From: an uncultured Clostridia bacterium
Lineage (GTDB): Bacteria; Bacillota; Clostridia; Peptostreptococcales; Anaerovoracaceae
Reading direction: 5' to 3'
DNA length: 64,000 bases
Assembly: GCA_938045615.1 (NCBI GenBank)
Contig: CALIBC010000180.1
Span: forward strand, 348,063 to 412,062
Each line of letters begins with the position of its first letter. Position 1 is the first letter of the stretch. Both the position numbers and the translations under genes were made by a program. This document shows, in pieces, positions 1 through 7,865 of the stretch. Under the pieces are notes generated by a model, which did no database searches, was not told the DNA's origin, and saw only the letters and a list, made by a program, of their open reading frames with translations.

Positions 1-341
1 ACAAGTCTCCGTGGACAAGAAGTATAAATACGGGCGAGATATTCTCAGTTCCCGTTTCACATGGAGAGGGAAGATTCATAGCACCTGAAGCACTTATCAA
101 AGGACTTGCGGAACATGGGCAGATTTTGAGCCAATACGTTGATCTCGAAGGCAACGCCACGCATGATATCCAATACAATCCAAACGGCTCTTATTACGCC
201 ATAGAGGGCATAACTTCTCCAGATGGCAGAGTCCTCGGTAAGATGGGACATGTCGAACGCATAGGAAAAGACTTGTACAGGAATGTACCCGGTACATATG
301 ACATGCAGTTGTTCAAATCCGCCGTTGAGTACTTTAAATAG
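1..341 (+). CDS. purL: Phosphoribosylformylglycinamidine synthase, C-terminal end (5' cut by window)
   Basis: This is the last ~112 codons of a gene that enters from the left; the reading frame begins at base 3. The product makes formylglycinamidine ribonucleotide from FGAR, glutamine and ATP in purine synthesis. The visible part is the end of the glutaminase (PurQ-like) domain: SHGEGRF carries the His and Glu of the Cys-His-Glu triad, and YNPNGS, IEGI.SPDGRVLGKMGH and the terminal VEYFK are typical of the fused single-chain enzyme, although a stand-alone PurQ cannot be strictly excluded without the upstream part. It is the only plus-strand gene in the window and ends facing the minus-strand block, with a hairpin about 95 bases after the stop. 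Confidence 0.88.
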   Translation, partial: KSPWTRSINTGEIFSVPVSHGEGRFIAPEALIKGLAEHGQILSQYVDLEGNATHDIQYNPNGSYYAIEGITSPDGRVLGKMGHVERIGKDLYRNVPGTYDMQLFKSAVEYFK

Positions 342-434
342 AGATTGCTTTAATCAGAGCTGATCCATTATACGAAACTGAATCATTCAACCAATCCCTA
401 AATCAATACAACGCAGACAGGGATCATACGCCCC

Positions 435-472
435 TTAACTATTCCTAAAATCATAATTTTGGGAATAGTTAA
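435..472. terminator. Hairpin between convergent purL and yneA-like gene
   Basis: Seventeen-base arms (435-451 and 456-472) pair with one G-T mismatch around a 4-base loop. It sits between two genes that converge on it, so it probably ends both transcripts. Neither side has a good T-tract, so efficiency as an intrinsic terminator is uncertain. Confidence 0.6.
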
Positions 473-544
473 ACTGAATTGATCTCCGGCAAAAGCCGTG
501 ATTACCGCAATCTTTTATTTCCCGCTTGTCTTATGCTTTTACGG

Positions 545-847
545 TCAATCGGCATATACGGGAATCAATAGTTTCTGACCGACCTGTATATCGTAAGACT
601 CCAAGTCATTCTTTTCTTTTATGTCTTCGATGAACTGCCTGACATCCATATCGACGGGATTGTTTTTCCCGGCTATAGACCATAGCGTATCTCCGGCATG
701 CACCTTGACCGCCTTGAAGCTGTTCAGTGAAACACCCGTTATGGTATTCATTCCGGCCACTGCGGAAAAAGCATTGAAAATAAACAAAATGAATATAACG
801 GCAAATACAGTAAATCTTAGATTGGATTTGATCTTAAATTTTTTCAC
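545..847 (-). CDS. yneA: YneA-like LysM cell-division inhibitor, SOS controlled
   Basis: A 100-residue protein with a basic N-terminus, one hydrophobic segment (about residues 11-32, signal anchor) and a C-terminal LysM domain (about 48-97: VKVHAGDTLWSIAG ... QVGQKLLIPV). This size and layout match YneA of Bacillus, a membrane-anchored peptidoglycan-binding protein that delays septation during DNA damage. The start is GTG at 847, 7 bases after GGAGGT (855-860). The promoter holds two LexA boxes, which strongly supports the SOS role. Unlike in Bacillus, lexA is not next to it in this window. A generic LysM protein under LexA control is the alternative; the promoter makes YneA function more likely. 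Confidence 0.72.
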   Translation of the reverse strand: MKKFKIKSNLRFTVFAVIFILFIFNAFSAVAGMNTITGVSLNSFKAVKVHAGDTLWSIAGKNNPVDMDVRQFIEDIKEKNDLESYDIQVGQKLLIPVYAD

Positions 848-873
848 TTCTATTACCTCCCTACCTCTGTGCA

Positions 874-923
874 GAACATTTGTTCGATACGGGTATAATA
901 TCAGAACAAATGTTCGTGGTCAA
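874..923 (-). promoter_or_regulatory. LexA-regulated promoter with two LexA boxes
   Basis: On the minus strand, -35 TTGACC (918-923) and -10 TATTAT (895-900) are 17 bases apart. One box (904-915, GAACATTTGTTC read on the minus strand) lies inside the spacer and the other (874-885, GAACAAATGTTC) lies just after the -10. Both fit the Gram-positive LexA consensus GAACnnnnGTTC. LexA bound at either would block RNA polymerase. The promoter serves the yneA-like gene; no divergent gene reads the other way. Confidence 0.85.
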
Positions 924-953
924 GGGTTTTACGGAGGTTTTTTTTACTTTTTT

Positions 954-2060
954 TCAATCAGTACTTTTCAACTTGCCGTCACGTCTTGCCGTTTCCACAA
1001 GATCCAACAATCGCCTGTTGCATTCTCCTATTTTCACTCCCGCATATATCACCTTTTCGCAACCTTGCATAACTTCAACTGCCTCACGGAAGGTTTTATC
1101 GCTTATAGCCGAAAATGATTGTTCCGTAACGATTTTGCACGCCAAAAATCGGGCAAGATCGTAGTCTATATCATTCTTATATAAAACCCCGGCGGCAAAC
1201 GGGATGTTCTTTTTTTGAAGTTCCCTGTAGGTTTGTACTCCTGTTCCGCCCGATGAAATAACAAAGTAACGTGGTTCAGTGCCGTCGGGCGGCGGCAGTT
1301 CGATGTTCCCGAATACCGGGTTATAAAAACCGTTGTCGATGTTATACAGCGATCTTATCAATTCATCACGGAAAATTTCCTCGGGTGTGCCGTATTCAAC
1401 GATGTGATCATAGCTTACGCATACTATTTTATCGGAAATTTTCTGTGCCAAATCTATCTCATGAAGAGTCATTACAATCGAGATATTCTGTGTCGTAGCC
1501 ATGCTTCTGAGTATCCCCAGAAGTTCCAGTTTATATCTTATATCAAGAAACGACGTCGGTTCATCCAGAACTATTATTTCTGGTTCCTGACATATTGCGC
1601 GAGCCAGCAGTATCCTCTGCTTCTGACCGTCGCTGATTGTGTTGAAATCTCTGGCACCAAGATCCTGCGCATGCACAGTGGAAAGAGCGTACTCTACTTT
1701 TTTTTCATCCTCAAAGGACAAGATCCCGAACCTGCCTGTATAGGGATATCTCCCCGTTGCCACGATCTCGTGGCATGTCATCAGTTCGGGTTTGATCCTG
1801 TCAGTCAAGACGAGCGACATCTTTTTTGATAAATCTTTATATGACAGTTCTTTCAGGTCAATGCCGTCGCACAGGACTTTTCCTCCCAATATGGCAAGGT
1901 GCTTGCTTATACTTTTTAAAATAGTGGATTTTCCGGCGCCGTTGGGACCTATTACGGTTACTATCTCTCCCCTTTTGATATCAAGGCATATATCCTTTAT
2001 GAGTACATTTTCACCGTATCCGACCGACAATTGATCCAATTGAAGATAGTTGTTATCCAT
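954..2060 (-). CDS. Iron/tetrapyrrole-type ABC transporter ATPase with C-terminal extension
   Basis: ATPase of the FecE/BtuD type that powers import through the adjacent permease. Visible motifs: Walker A GPNGAGKST (38-46), signature ISDGQKQR (about 142-149, a D in place of the second G of LSGGQ), Walker B IIVLDEP (about 162-168) and the switch His in MTLHEID (about 197-203). Beyond the usual ~255-residue ATPase there is a ~105-residue C-terminal domain (from PRYFVISSGG), of a kind I recall from other clostridial siderophore/cobalamin-type ATPases; its job is unknown to me. The start overlaps the permease stop by 8 bases, implying coupled translation. Last gene of the seven-gene operon. Confidence 0.88.
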   Translation of the reverse strand: MDNNYLQLDQLSVGYGENVLIKDICLDIKRGEIVTVIGPNGAGKSTILKSISKHLAILGGKVLCDGIDLKELSYKDLSKKMSLVLTDRIKPELMTCHEIVATGRYPYTGRFGILSFEDEKKVEYALSTVHAQDLGARDFNTISDGQKQRILLARAICQEPEIIVLDEPTSFLDIRYKLELLGILRSMATTQNISIVMTLHEIDLAQKISDKIVCVSYDHIVEYGTPEEIFRDELIRSLYNIDNGFYNPVFGNIELPPPDGTEPRYFVISSGGTGVQTYRELQKKNIPFAAGVLYKNDIDYDLARFLACKIVTEQSFSAISDKTFREAVEVMQGCEKVIYAGVKIGECNRRLLDLVETARRDGKLKSTD

Positions 2061-3141
2061 TCTCCCCTCTTTTTCTGTTTATCATCATATAAATCACTAT
2101 CGGTGCGCCCAAAACCGATGTTACCGTACTTATATTGAGTTCAAGCGGCGCCAGAGCAAGTCTTGCGATCAGATCGCAGAACATGCAGAACACCGCACCT
2201 CCGAGGAAAGTCGCAGGGATGACGACTATGGGCGAGGATGTTCCCAATAAAGCTTTCACAAGAAAAGGAACTGCTATGCCCACAAATGAAATGGGTCCGG
2301 CAAATGCCGTCACGGTGGCGGAAAATAAACTTGAAATAACTATAAGCGTGATACGGAATATCTTTATATTCACCCCCATGCTCCTGGCGTAGGCCTCACC
2401 GAGCCGGTATGCGCCTATAGGTTTTGACAGAACCATGCTTATAAATAAAGTTGCGAAAATAACAATACTCCCGACTTCCACATTGCTCCAGCTCATCCCC
2501 GAGAAGCTTCCCTTGGCCCAGCCGTGGAGATTTGCGATGTCCGAATCACTTGCAAATGTGATTATAAAATCAGTCACGGCAGAACATATATATCCTATCA
2601 TTATTCCCGCAACGAGAAGAGATGCCATGTTACGTATTTTCCGCGCCACCAACAATATAAATGCAACCGAAAGCATTGAGCCTACAAATGCCGCTGAAAT
2701 CATGGTGTATGAGTTGATGTACTCAATGTAACGAAAGCTGAATATCATAACAAAAGCCACGACCATTCTGGCTCCGGAAGAGATTCCAAGTACAAAGGGA
2801 CCTGCTATCGGATTTCTGAAAAAGGTCTGCAACAGAAAACCCGACAGCGAAAGCCCACCGCCCAATATGGCCGACATTATTATCCGCGGTAGTCTTATTC
2901 GCCATATAATATTTATGTCTTTTGTACTCCCGCTCCCGGAAAAAATCACTTTCACGATCTTGCTCATGGAAATGTCGACATTGCCGGACTTTATATTGAT
3001 CAAAGTCATCATAAACAATGCGATCAGCAAAAATGCAAAAACAAGCGCATATCTTACTCGTTTTTGTTGATTCTCGGTATGAAAATTATTTTTGTTTGTT
3101 GCATTCATGGTATAAATTGCGTTTACGCTCTGCCGGGTCAT
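2053..3141 (-). CDS. FecCD/BtuC-family ABC transporter permease
   Basis: A 362-residue polytopic membrane protein with about nine to ten hydrophobic segments. The family hallmarks are present: RLPRIIMSAILGGGLSLSG (about residues 83-101), NPIAGPFVLGISSGA and the late GPISFVGIAVPFLVK loop that contacts the ATPase. This family forms the homodimeric channel for ferric siderophores, heme or cobalamin. Its ATG overlaps the stop of the binding-protein gene in an ATGA junction, and its stop overlaps the ATPase start. The substrate cannot be read from the permease itself. Confidence 0.92.
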   Translation of the reverse strand: MTRQSVNAIYTMNATNKNNFHTENQQKRVRYALVFAFLLIALFMMTLINIKSGNVDISMSKIVKVIFSGSGSTKDINIIWRIRLPRIIMSAILGGGLSLSGFLLQTFFRNPIAGPFVLGISSGARMVVAFVMIFSFRYIEYINSYTMISAAFVGSMLSVAFILLVARKIRNMASLLVAGIMIGYICSAVTDFIITFASDSDIANLHGWAKGSFSGMSWSNVEVGSIVIFATLFISMVLSKPIGAYRLGEAYARSMGVNIKIFRITLIVISSLFSATVTAFAGPISFVGIAVPFLVKALLGTSSPIVVIPATFLGGAVFCMFCDLIARLALAPLELNISTVTSVLGAPIVIYMMINRKRGENG

Positions 3142-4337
3142 TTTAATTTTTTGATAAACTTTAAGTCTCCGGGGTTCTTTTTCGTCAGCAACTTGTTGAA
3201 ATCGCTTATCATATCACCGACTATATCCGTGCGCTGATACATTGAGGCTCCTGTAGTCCAACAATTGCCGTGTCTCACAGCCTTGAAATTCTTCATTGCG
3301 GGATCTTTTGCGACCAAGTCTTTCAGGCTTTTGACCGAACTGTCGATACTTGCGTTGTAGACGATATAGTCGGCACCTGCGGCTGTATCATAAAATTTTT
3401 CTATGGTCATAGGTATTGACGGCTTGCCATCCTTATCGTCAAGATCTTTAAATATGTACTTTCCTCCGGCAATCTCGATCATTGATGGGATATAGTCAGT
3501 GCTTCTTCTTACTATGGCTTTGCCGTCTGTGGAAATGTAGAAAAAGGCTATTGTTTTCCCCGTGTTTTTCTGTTTCTTGATTTTGCTTATCTTGTTTTCC
3601 TGATCTTTGAAGAACCGATCCGCTTGCTCCTCTCTGCCTATCAATGCGCCGTAAAGTTTGATCCATTCGGTGCGTCCGAGCGGATGCGATTCATAACTTG
3701 AACGGTCTACCATAACAGGAATAGGTATACCTTCTATCATTTCCTTTACTTCAGGTGAATGATATATCATTGTGGATTCGATGGCAAGTTTGCACTTTTT
3801 ATTCACGAGCATCTCATAATCAGGCTCGCTGTATTTCCCTGAAAACTGTATTTTTCCGGCTCTCATGGCTTTCTTTACGGAATTGAAAGTCCAACCTCCC
3901 TCTTTTAATGATGACATGGTGATTTTGTCCAGAGCATTCATCGATGCAAAAAGAGACATGGATGCAGTTGCAGCCAGATAGATATTGTTTACAGGTTCTT
4001 TAAGTATCTTGATTTTCTTGGGGAGTGATTTGGGAACCTTTCCCCCTTTTGGCACCAGCAAATAACCTGCATCTTTTTTTATGACTATAAGCTTGTATCC
4101 GTTCTTATAGTAATGAACATTAAATTCTTTTGCATATTTAGGATTCAAGCTCTTATCGTATTTCATTCCGCTGATTTTGGGGGCTTTTATCCCGTCGTTT
4201 GCAGCATCACTGCGGGTTTGGCGATTGCCGCAACCGACAAGAACAGCGCAGAGCAACGGAATCAAAACAAAAACTATCGTAAAAAGAAAGGTCATGCGCT
4301 TTTTGCGAGTATCGTTTTTTCTGTTTATAAGTTTCAT
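3138..4337 (-). CDS. Substrate-binding lipoprotein of FecB/BtuF type
   Basis: A 399-residue class III periplasmic-binding-protein-type lipoprotein. The N-terminus is basic, then hydrophobic, ending in the lipobox LVGC with lipid Cys at residue 36. The mature part has two lobes joined by a long helix; the segment HPLGRTEWIKLYGAL marks the start of the linker helix, and PSIPMTIEKFY and the ADYIVYNASID motif belong to the C-lobe. It delivers ligand to the FecCD-type permease encoded next. Its RBS (AAAGGGAT, 9 bases before ATG) sits in the 42-base gap after the large modular gene, whose C-terminus copies its N-lobe. The ligand is probably a metal-tetrapyrrole or siderophore, by family and by context. 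Confidence 0.88.
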   Translation of the reverse strand: MKLINRKNDTRKKRMTFLFTIVFVLIPLLCAVLVGCGNRQTRSDAANDGIKAPKISGMKYDKSLNPKYAKEFNVHYYKNGYKLIVIKKDAGYLLVPKGGKVPKSLPKKIKILKEPVNNIYLAATASMSLFASMNALDKITMSSLKEGGWTFNSVKKAMRAGKIQFSGKYSEPDYEMLVNKKCKLAIESTMIYHSPEVKEMIEGIPIPVMVDRSSYESHPLGRTEWIKLYGALIGREEQADRFFKDQENKISKIKKQKNTGKTIAFFYISTDGKAIVRRSTDYIPSMIEIAGGKYIFKDLDDKDGKPSIPMTIEKFYDTAAGADYIVYNASIDSSVKSLKDLVAKDPAMKNFKAVRHGNCWTTGASMYQRTDIVGDMISDFNKLLTKKNPGDLKFIKKLK

Positions 4338-4379
4338 ATGCGATTTATCCCTTTCAAATCAACGCCGGTGTCATTTGGA

Positions 4380-6977
4380 TTAACTGAATACGGCACGGTA
4401 AACCTTTATCCATTCTGCACGGGCATTCTTTGTTTTTTCCTTGTCCGATCTATCCATTATAACGGGTATGCCAAGTGCGGTGAACCTTCTTTGCAGGAGG
4501 TTCAGATTCTTAAGTGCGCCCGTTTTGTCCTTTGAGTTTTTGTCGGGCAATACGGATGCCGGCAAAAGCGCCGTATTGATCTTGTTCAGTATTATTTTCT
4601 TGTAATCCGGGCTTCTGAGGCTTCCGGCACGTCTTATCTTTCCGTCGGCATATAATTTTCTGAGCGTGCCTGGGATTGATCTGTCGGAAAAATCCATACC
4701 GATCAAATTTATGGCATGCGCAACTTTCGCCTTATTCATAAATATCGCAGCCGCACGTGATGTGACATAGGCTTTTTCAGATGGCGTCCTTACTATTATG
4801 TACTTTTTTTCAAGCCCTGCCGGAAGATTGTACTTTTTGGGTACAAGAAGGTAATTCACCACACGATTGTGATACAGAGATTCAGTTATCTCGTGATTCG
4901 ATTTCACAACTTTTTTCCCATCATCGTCATAGGCACTTTTGTCCTTTATCGAACTTGTGTCATCGGTTTTCATCTTTGATGAATCGTTTGGCGTATAAGT
5001 TCCCTCTCCTGTATAAATAGACAGAAGTCTTACGCCGCCTGTGTAGTTTAGGATTCGGAAATTGACGGCATATTTTGTCCTAATCTCCGACAGGTAGCCT
5101 AATCCGTCGATTTCCGGAGCTTTGCCGTATATCCCCAAGTTTCGAAAGGCTGTTTTCCCCTTGTCTTTTTTTGATTTTTCGTGATTTTTCTTTTTACCTC
5201 CATTCTTTGACGAGGATACGGAGTTTGATTTTTTACTTTCCGATTTTCTTATGTAGACCGCATACCTGATCCAATGTGGCTGTGACATACGCCTCGTGCG
5301 ACCTATAACAGTATTGTTTGCGTTTAATTTTACGGGTATCGTGAATGTGGATTCCCCTCCCCCTTGTTTGGTGAATGACCTGCCGTCTGCCTTGAGGGCA
5401 TCGTAATAAGAACTGCCGAATACTATCGTTGCGTAAGCTCTTCCGCCGGTGACCGATATCTTTGAACACCTTATGTAAGCGAGCCTGCCCGACCCGCCGG
5501 ACCAACCAAAGCCGTCCGGTTTATAGATGCCGTCTTTGAGACTTGTCCTATTATTCACCCGGGTTGTCGTTTCGTTTTTTTCACTACTTCGTTTTATACT
5601 GTTTTTCAATCGTTTCTTGAGAATCGAATCCTTATTCTTCTTATTTTTCGATTTCCGAAGTTTTATTTTCCCGAAAGAATTTCCGTTTTTCCTTTTCGTG
5701 GATTTCTTTGGGTATAGGTTCTTTGCGCCTGCAAGCGAACCTGCTGTCTTCTTGATCTTTTTCGCTCCCTTGGAGTAGAATATTGCCGTATGTTGAAACC
5801 ACTCCTGATGCTCGGTATCACCACTTTTTTTGTTGAGTTTACCGTATTTTTTGGAGTGTGCGGAGATCATAACGTTCGTGTCAAGAAGAGCTACAGGAAC
5901 TCTGTAGGTATAATAGCGATCCCTTTTTATACCCTTATTCCACGCTCCTTTTCCTGCGGATGCCGCCTCTTGAGCCAGTCCCGCATAAAGATAGTCATAT
6001 CCCTTTCCGTTCAAGGTAATGTCCGCAAACATCTTCCCCTTTTTTACTGTTAAAATGCTGTAATGGACTTTAGCGTTTTTCGGTGCCATGTTGAACATGA
6101 TTCTATCGGTATCTGATCTAACCTTGTACCTGCCGTCAGGAAGCTTATTTCCCGACTTGAGGATCGGATACAGGTTCACCCTGCTCTTTGAATACTTTTC
6201 CGGTTGTGCCTCGTCTGAAGATGCGATTACCATCATTTCATTTCCGGCGTTGATTCGGACGGGGATCTCGTATTCTGTCACCGTTTCCGTTTCGCTTGAA
6301 CCGCGTTTTAGAACATTTTTTATTTTGCCGCTGTATATTTGGGCATTTGCGTCGATCTTATCCCAAGCTTTGCCCCGTATGCGCATGGTTGCGGTAGAAC
6401 GGTTGTTTTTTACCGTTATTTGCAAGATATTTACCACAACCTTACCATCATCTGAAGAAAAGGAAAACTTTCGGGGAAGAAAGTTCCCATCCACCATGTC
6501 TGTGTAGTTGTTTATTTTTGAAGTTTCGGAGCTTGCATAAGTGCGTATGGCGATCTTGCCGTGCTTTTTTTTATCGCTTTTTTCGTTTTTTTGATTTTCT
6601 GCGTCATTCCGGATATCAGGCGCACTTGAGTTTTCGTTTTCGCTTCCGGCTGTAACCGGGGTTTCTTTTTCCGGATACGCATCATCATTCTCCGAACGTG
6701 ATGTCTCATTTTCCAATGAGTCATTTTTATAGCTTTTTTCATCTTCAGCGGAATTTTCGGATTTGCTTTCTTGCTTTTCCCGATTCTCGCTCTTATCCGC
6801 ATTGTTGTCCTGTTTTTCGGCGGATTTTTTATTTTGCTCCGCAGTTCTGTCAGCCTGTGTTGATTTGGTCGAAAAGTCACTTGAAGGCTCACCGTCATCG
6901 GCCGATACGGGAGATCCCGATATTGTAACTAGCATTAAAACCAAAAGAACCGATAAAATTTTTGTGATTTTTTTCAC
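4380..6977 (-). CDS. Large modular secreted protein: two surface-domain types plus half a binding-protein lobe
   Basis: An 865-residue exported protein; the GTG start at 6977 follows AGAGGA. Order: signal peptide (1-26, cleavage after VSA); acidic, Ser/Asn/Glu/Lys-rich linker (27-150); divergent 'type A' beta-rich domain (160-275); 'type B' domain (278-405, with LTVKKGKM and ISAHSKK ... EWF); Lys/Arg-rich linker (405-475); 'type A' domain (478-580, DGIYKP ... MSQPHWIRYAVYI); Lys-rich linker; and a C-terminal part (615-865) that resembles the N-lobe of the lipoprotein encoded next, stopping at EWIKVYRAVFS where that protein continues. There is no sortase signal or membrane anchor; basic linkers may hold it to the wall. 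I do not know a named family for types A and B. A ligand-capture or relay role is inferred. Confidence 0.75.
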   Translation of the reverse strand: MKKITKILSVLLVLMLVTISGSPVSADDGEPSSDFSTKSTQADRTAEQNKKSAEKQDNNADKSENREKQESKSENSAEDEKSYKNDSLENETSRSENDDAYPEKETPVTAGSENENSSAPDIRNDAENQKNEKSDKKKHGKIAIRTYASSETSKINNYTDMVDGNFLPRKFSFSSDDGKVVVNILQITVKNNRSTATMRIRGKAWDKIDANAQIYSGKIKNVLKRGSSETETVTEYEIPVRINAGNEMMVIASSDEAQPEKYSKSRVNLYPILKSGNKLPDGRYKVRSDTDRIMFNMAPKNAKVHYSILTVKKGKMFADITLNGKGYDYLYAGLAQEAASAGKGAWNKGIKRDRYYTYRVPVALLDTNVMISAHSKKYGKLNKKSGDTEHQEWFQHTAIFYSKGAKKIKKTAGSLAGAKNLYPKKSTKRKNGNSFGKIKLRKSKNKKNKDSILKKRLKNSIKRSSEKNETTTRVNNRTSLKDGIYKPDGFGWSGGSGRLAYIRCSKISVTGGRAYATIVFGSSYYDALKADGRSFTKQGGGESTFTIPVKLNANNTVIGRTRRMSQPHWIRYAVYIRKSESKKSNSVSSSKNGGKKKNHEKSKKDKGKTAFRNLGIYGKAPEIDGLGYLSEIRTKYAVNFRILNYTGGVRLLSIYTGEGTYTPNDSSKMKTDDTSSIKDKSAYDDDGKKVVKSNHEITESLYHNRVVNYLLVPKKYNLPAGLEKKYIIVRTPSEKAYVTSRAAAIFMNKAKVAHAINLIGMDFSDRSIPGTLRKLYADGKIRRAGSLRSPDYKKIILNKINTALLPASVLPDKNSKDKTGALKNLNLLQRRFTALGIPVIMDRSDKEKTKNARAEWIKVYRAVFS

Positions 6978-7039
6978 CGTTTTTTCCTCTTACATCTTTT
7001 GAATATGACTATTTATGAAAACCTCTGCCACAAATGTTT

Positions 7040-7849
7040 TCAGATTTTTGAGTATGTCCATATGCCATTTACCTTTTTGTCGTGTATGACTTTGTATGTA
7101 CGTATTCTGAGCGAATGGACACGTTTTTTCTTTATCCGGACGATGAGTTTTGCTTTGGCTTTTCCGGAAGCGACAAATATCCGTAACTTCTTATATTGGG
7201 TGAAGGCTCCTTTCTTTGCTTCAAGCACGTAACCCGAAGCTTGGGGCACTCTCTTCCATTGCACAACAAGTTTTCCCCGCTTATCAATTTTTGCCTTAAC
7301 GCCCTTTACCTTAAGTTTCTTCGCAAGGTGCCTGCGGGCTTTTGTGATCTCTATCATGTAGTGATACTGTACCCAATGCGGAGTGGACATTGCCGTCGTT
7401 CTTGCGGAAAACGGGGCTTTTTCGTCAAGTTTGACCGGCACGGTCGCCTTGCCGTTTTTCACTTCATATACATCGTTTCCGATCTTTCCCGTATGTGGGT
7501 CATACAGATCTGCGTTGTCTTCGTCAAGTCCCGTCTTTCCTCTTTTCTCACCCATGAAAAAATGTGTAACCCGGGTGCTTTCAGTCGAAAGTTCTGCATA
7601 TGCTCTTCCTTTTCTTATTGTGACGGATTTACAGAAATACTTTGCCTTTCCCGTTCCTCCCTCAAATTTAAAATAAACTTTTGGAATCTTATATTTGCCG
7701 TCGGACAAATCCGTCTTATTATCAACTTCGCTACGTATGGAATCATCCTCAGCCGATACGACTGAAGATGAAAAGGTAGCCGCAGCTGTAAACAACATGA
7801 TAAAAGCGATTGTGGAAAGTAAAAATAAAGTGATTGTTTTTTTTAGCAT
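7040..7849 (-). CDS. Secreted protein with type A surface domain and Fn3-like tail
   Basis: A 269-residue exported protein. Signal peptide about 1-33 (ends VSA), then one type A domain (about 48-175) with DGKYKIPKVYFKF, GRAYAEL, ATVPVKL and AMSTPHWVQYHYMI, closely echoing the second type A domain of the 865-residue protein. The C-terminal ~85 residues look like a small fibronectin-III/Ig-like domain (VQWKRVPQASGYVLEAK ... LRIRTYKV). It is separated by 16 bases from the gene before it and by about 60 from the one after it. The ribosome binding site is a run of seven G (7855-7861). The conserved Met, His, Trp and Tyr of the MSxPHW motif are candidate ligand contacts; this is inference. Confidence 0.72.
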   Translation of the reverse strand: MLKKTITLFLLSTIAFIMLFTAAATFSSSVVSAEDDSIRSEVDNKTDLSDGKYKIPKVYFKFEGGTGKAKYFCKSVTIRKGRAYAELSTESTRVTHFFMGEKRGKTGLDEDNADLYDPHTGKIGNDVYEVKNGKATVPVKLDEKAPFSARTTAMSTPHWVQYHYMIEITKARRHLAKKLKVKGVKAKIDKRGKLVVQWKRVPQASGYVLEAKKGAFTQYKKLRIFVASGKAKAKLIVRIKKKRVHSLRIRTYKVIHDKKVNGIWTYSKI

Positions 7850-7854
7850 TAGAA

Positions 7855-7861
7855 CCCCCCC
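7855..7861 (-). promoter_or_regulatory. Homopolymeric G7 ribosome binding site
   Basis: The only purine-rich element in front of the ATG at 7849 is GGGGGGG, five bases upstream. It replaces the AGGAG types used by most neighbours. A single-base slip would move or weaken the site and change the output of this secreted protein. Confidence 0.6.
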
Positions 7862-7865
7862 GGCT

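Noticed and set aside
435..472. Recombination (dif-like) site
   Set aside because: The arms are longer and the loop shorter than dif sites, and it sits at a convergent gene junction where a terminator is expected.
621..1118. Plus-strand frames opposite the yneA-like and ATPase genes
   Set aside because: They are Phe/Ser/Leu-rich antisense shadows without RBS or recognisable motifs.
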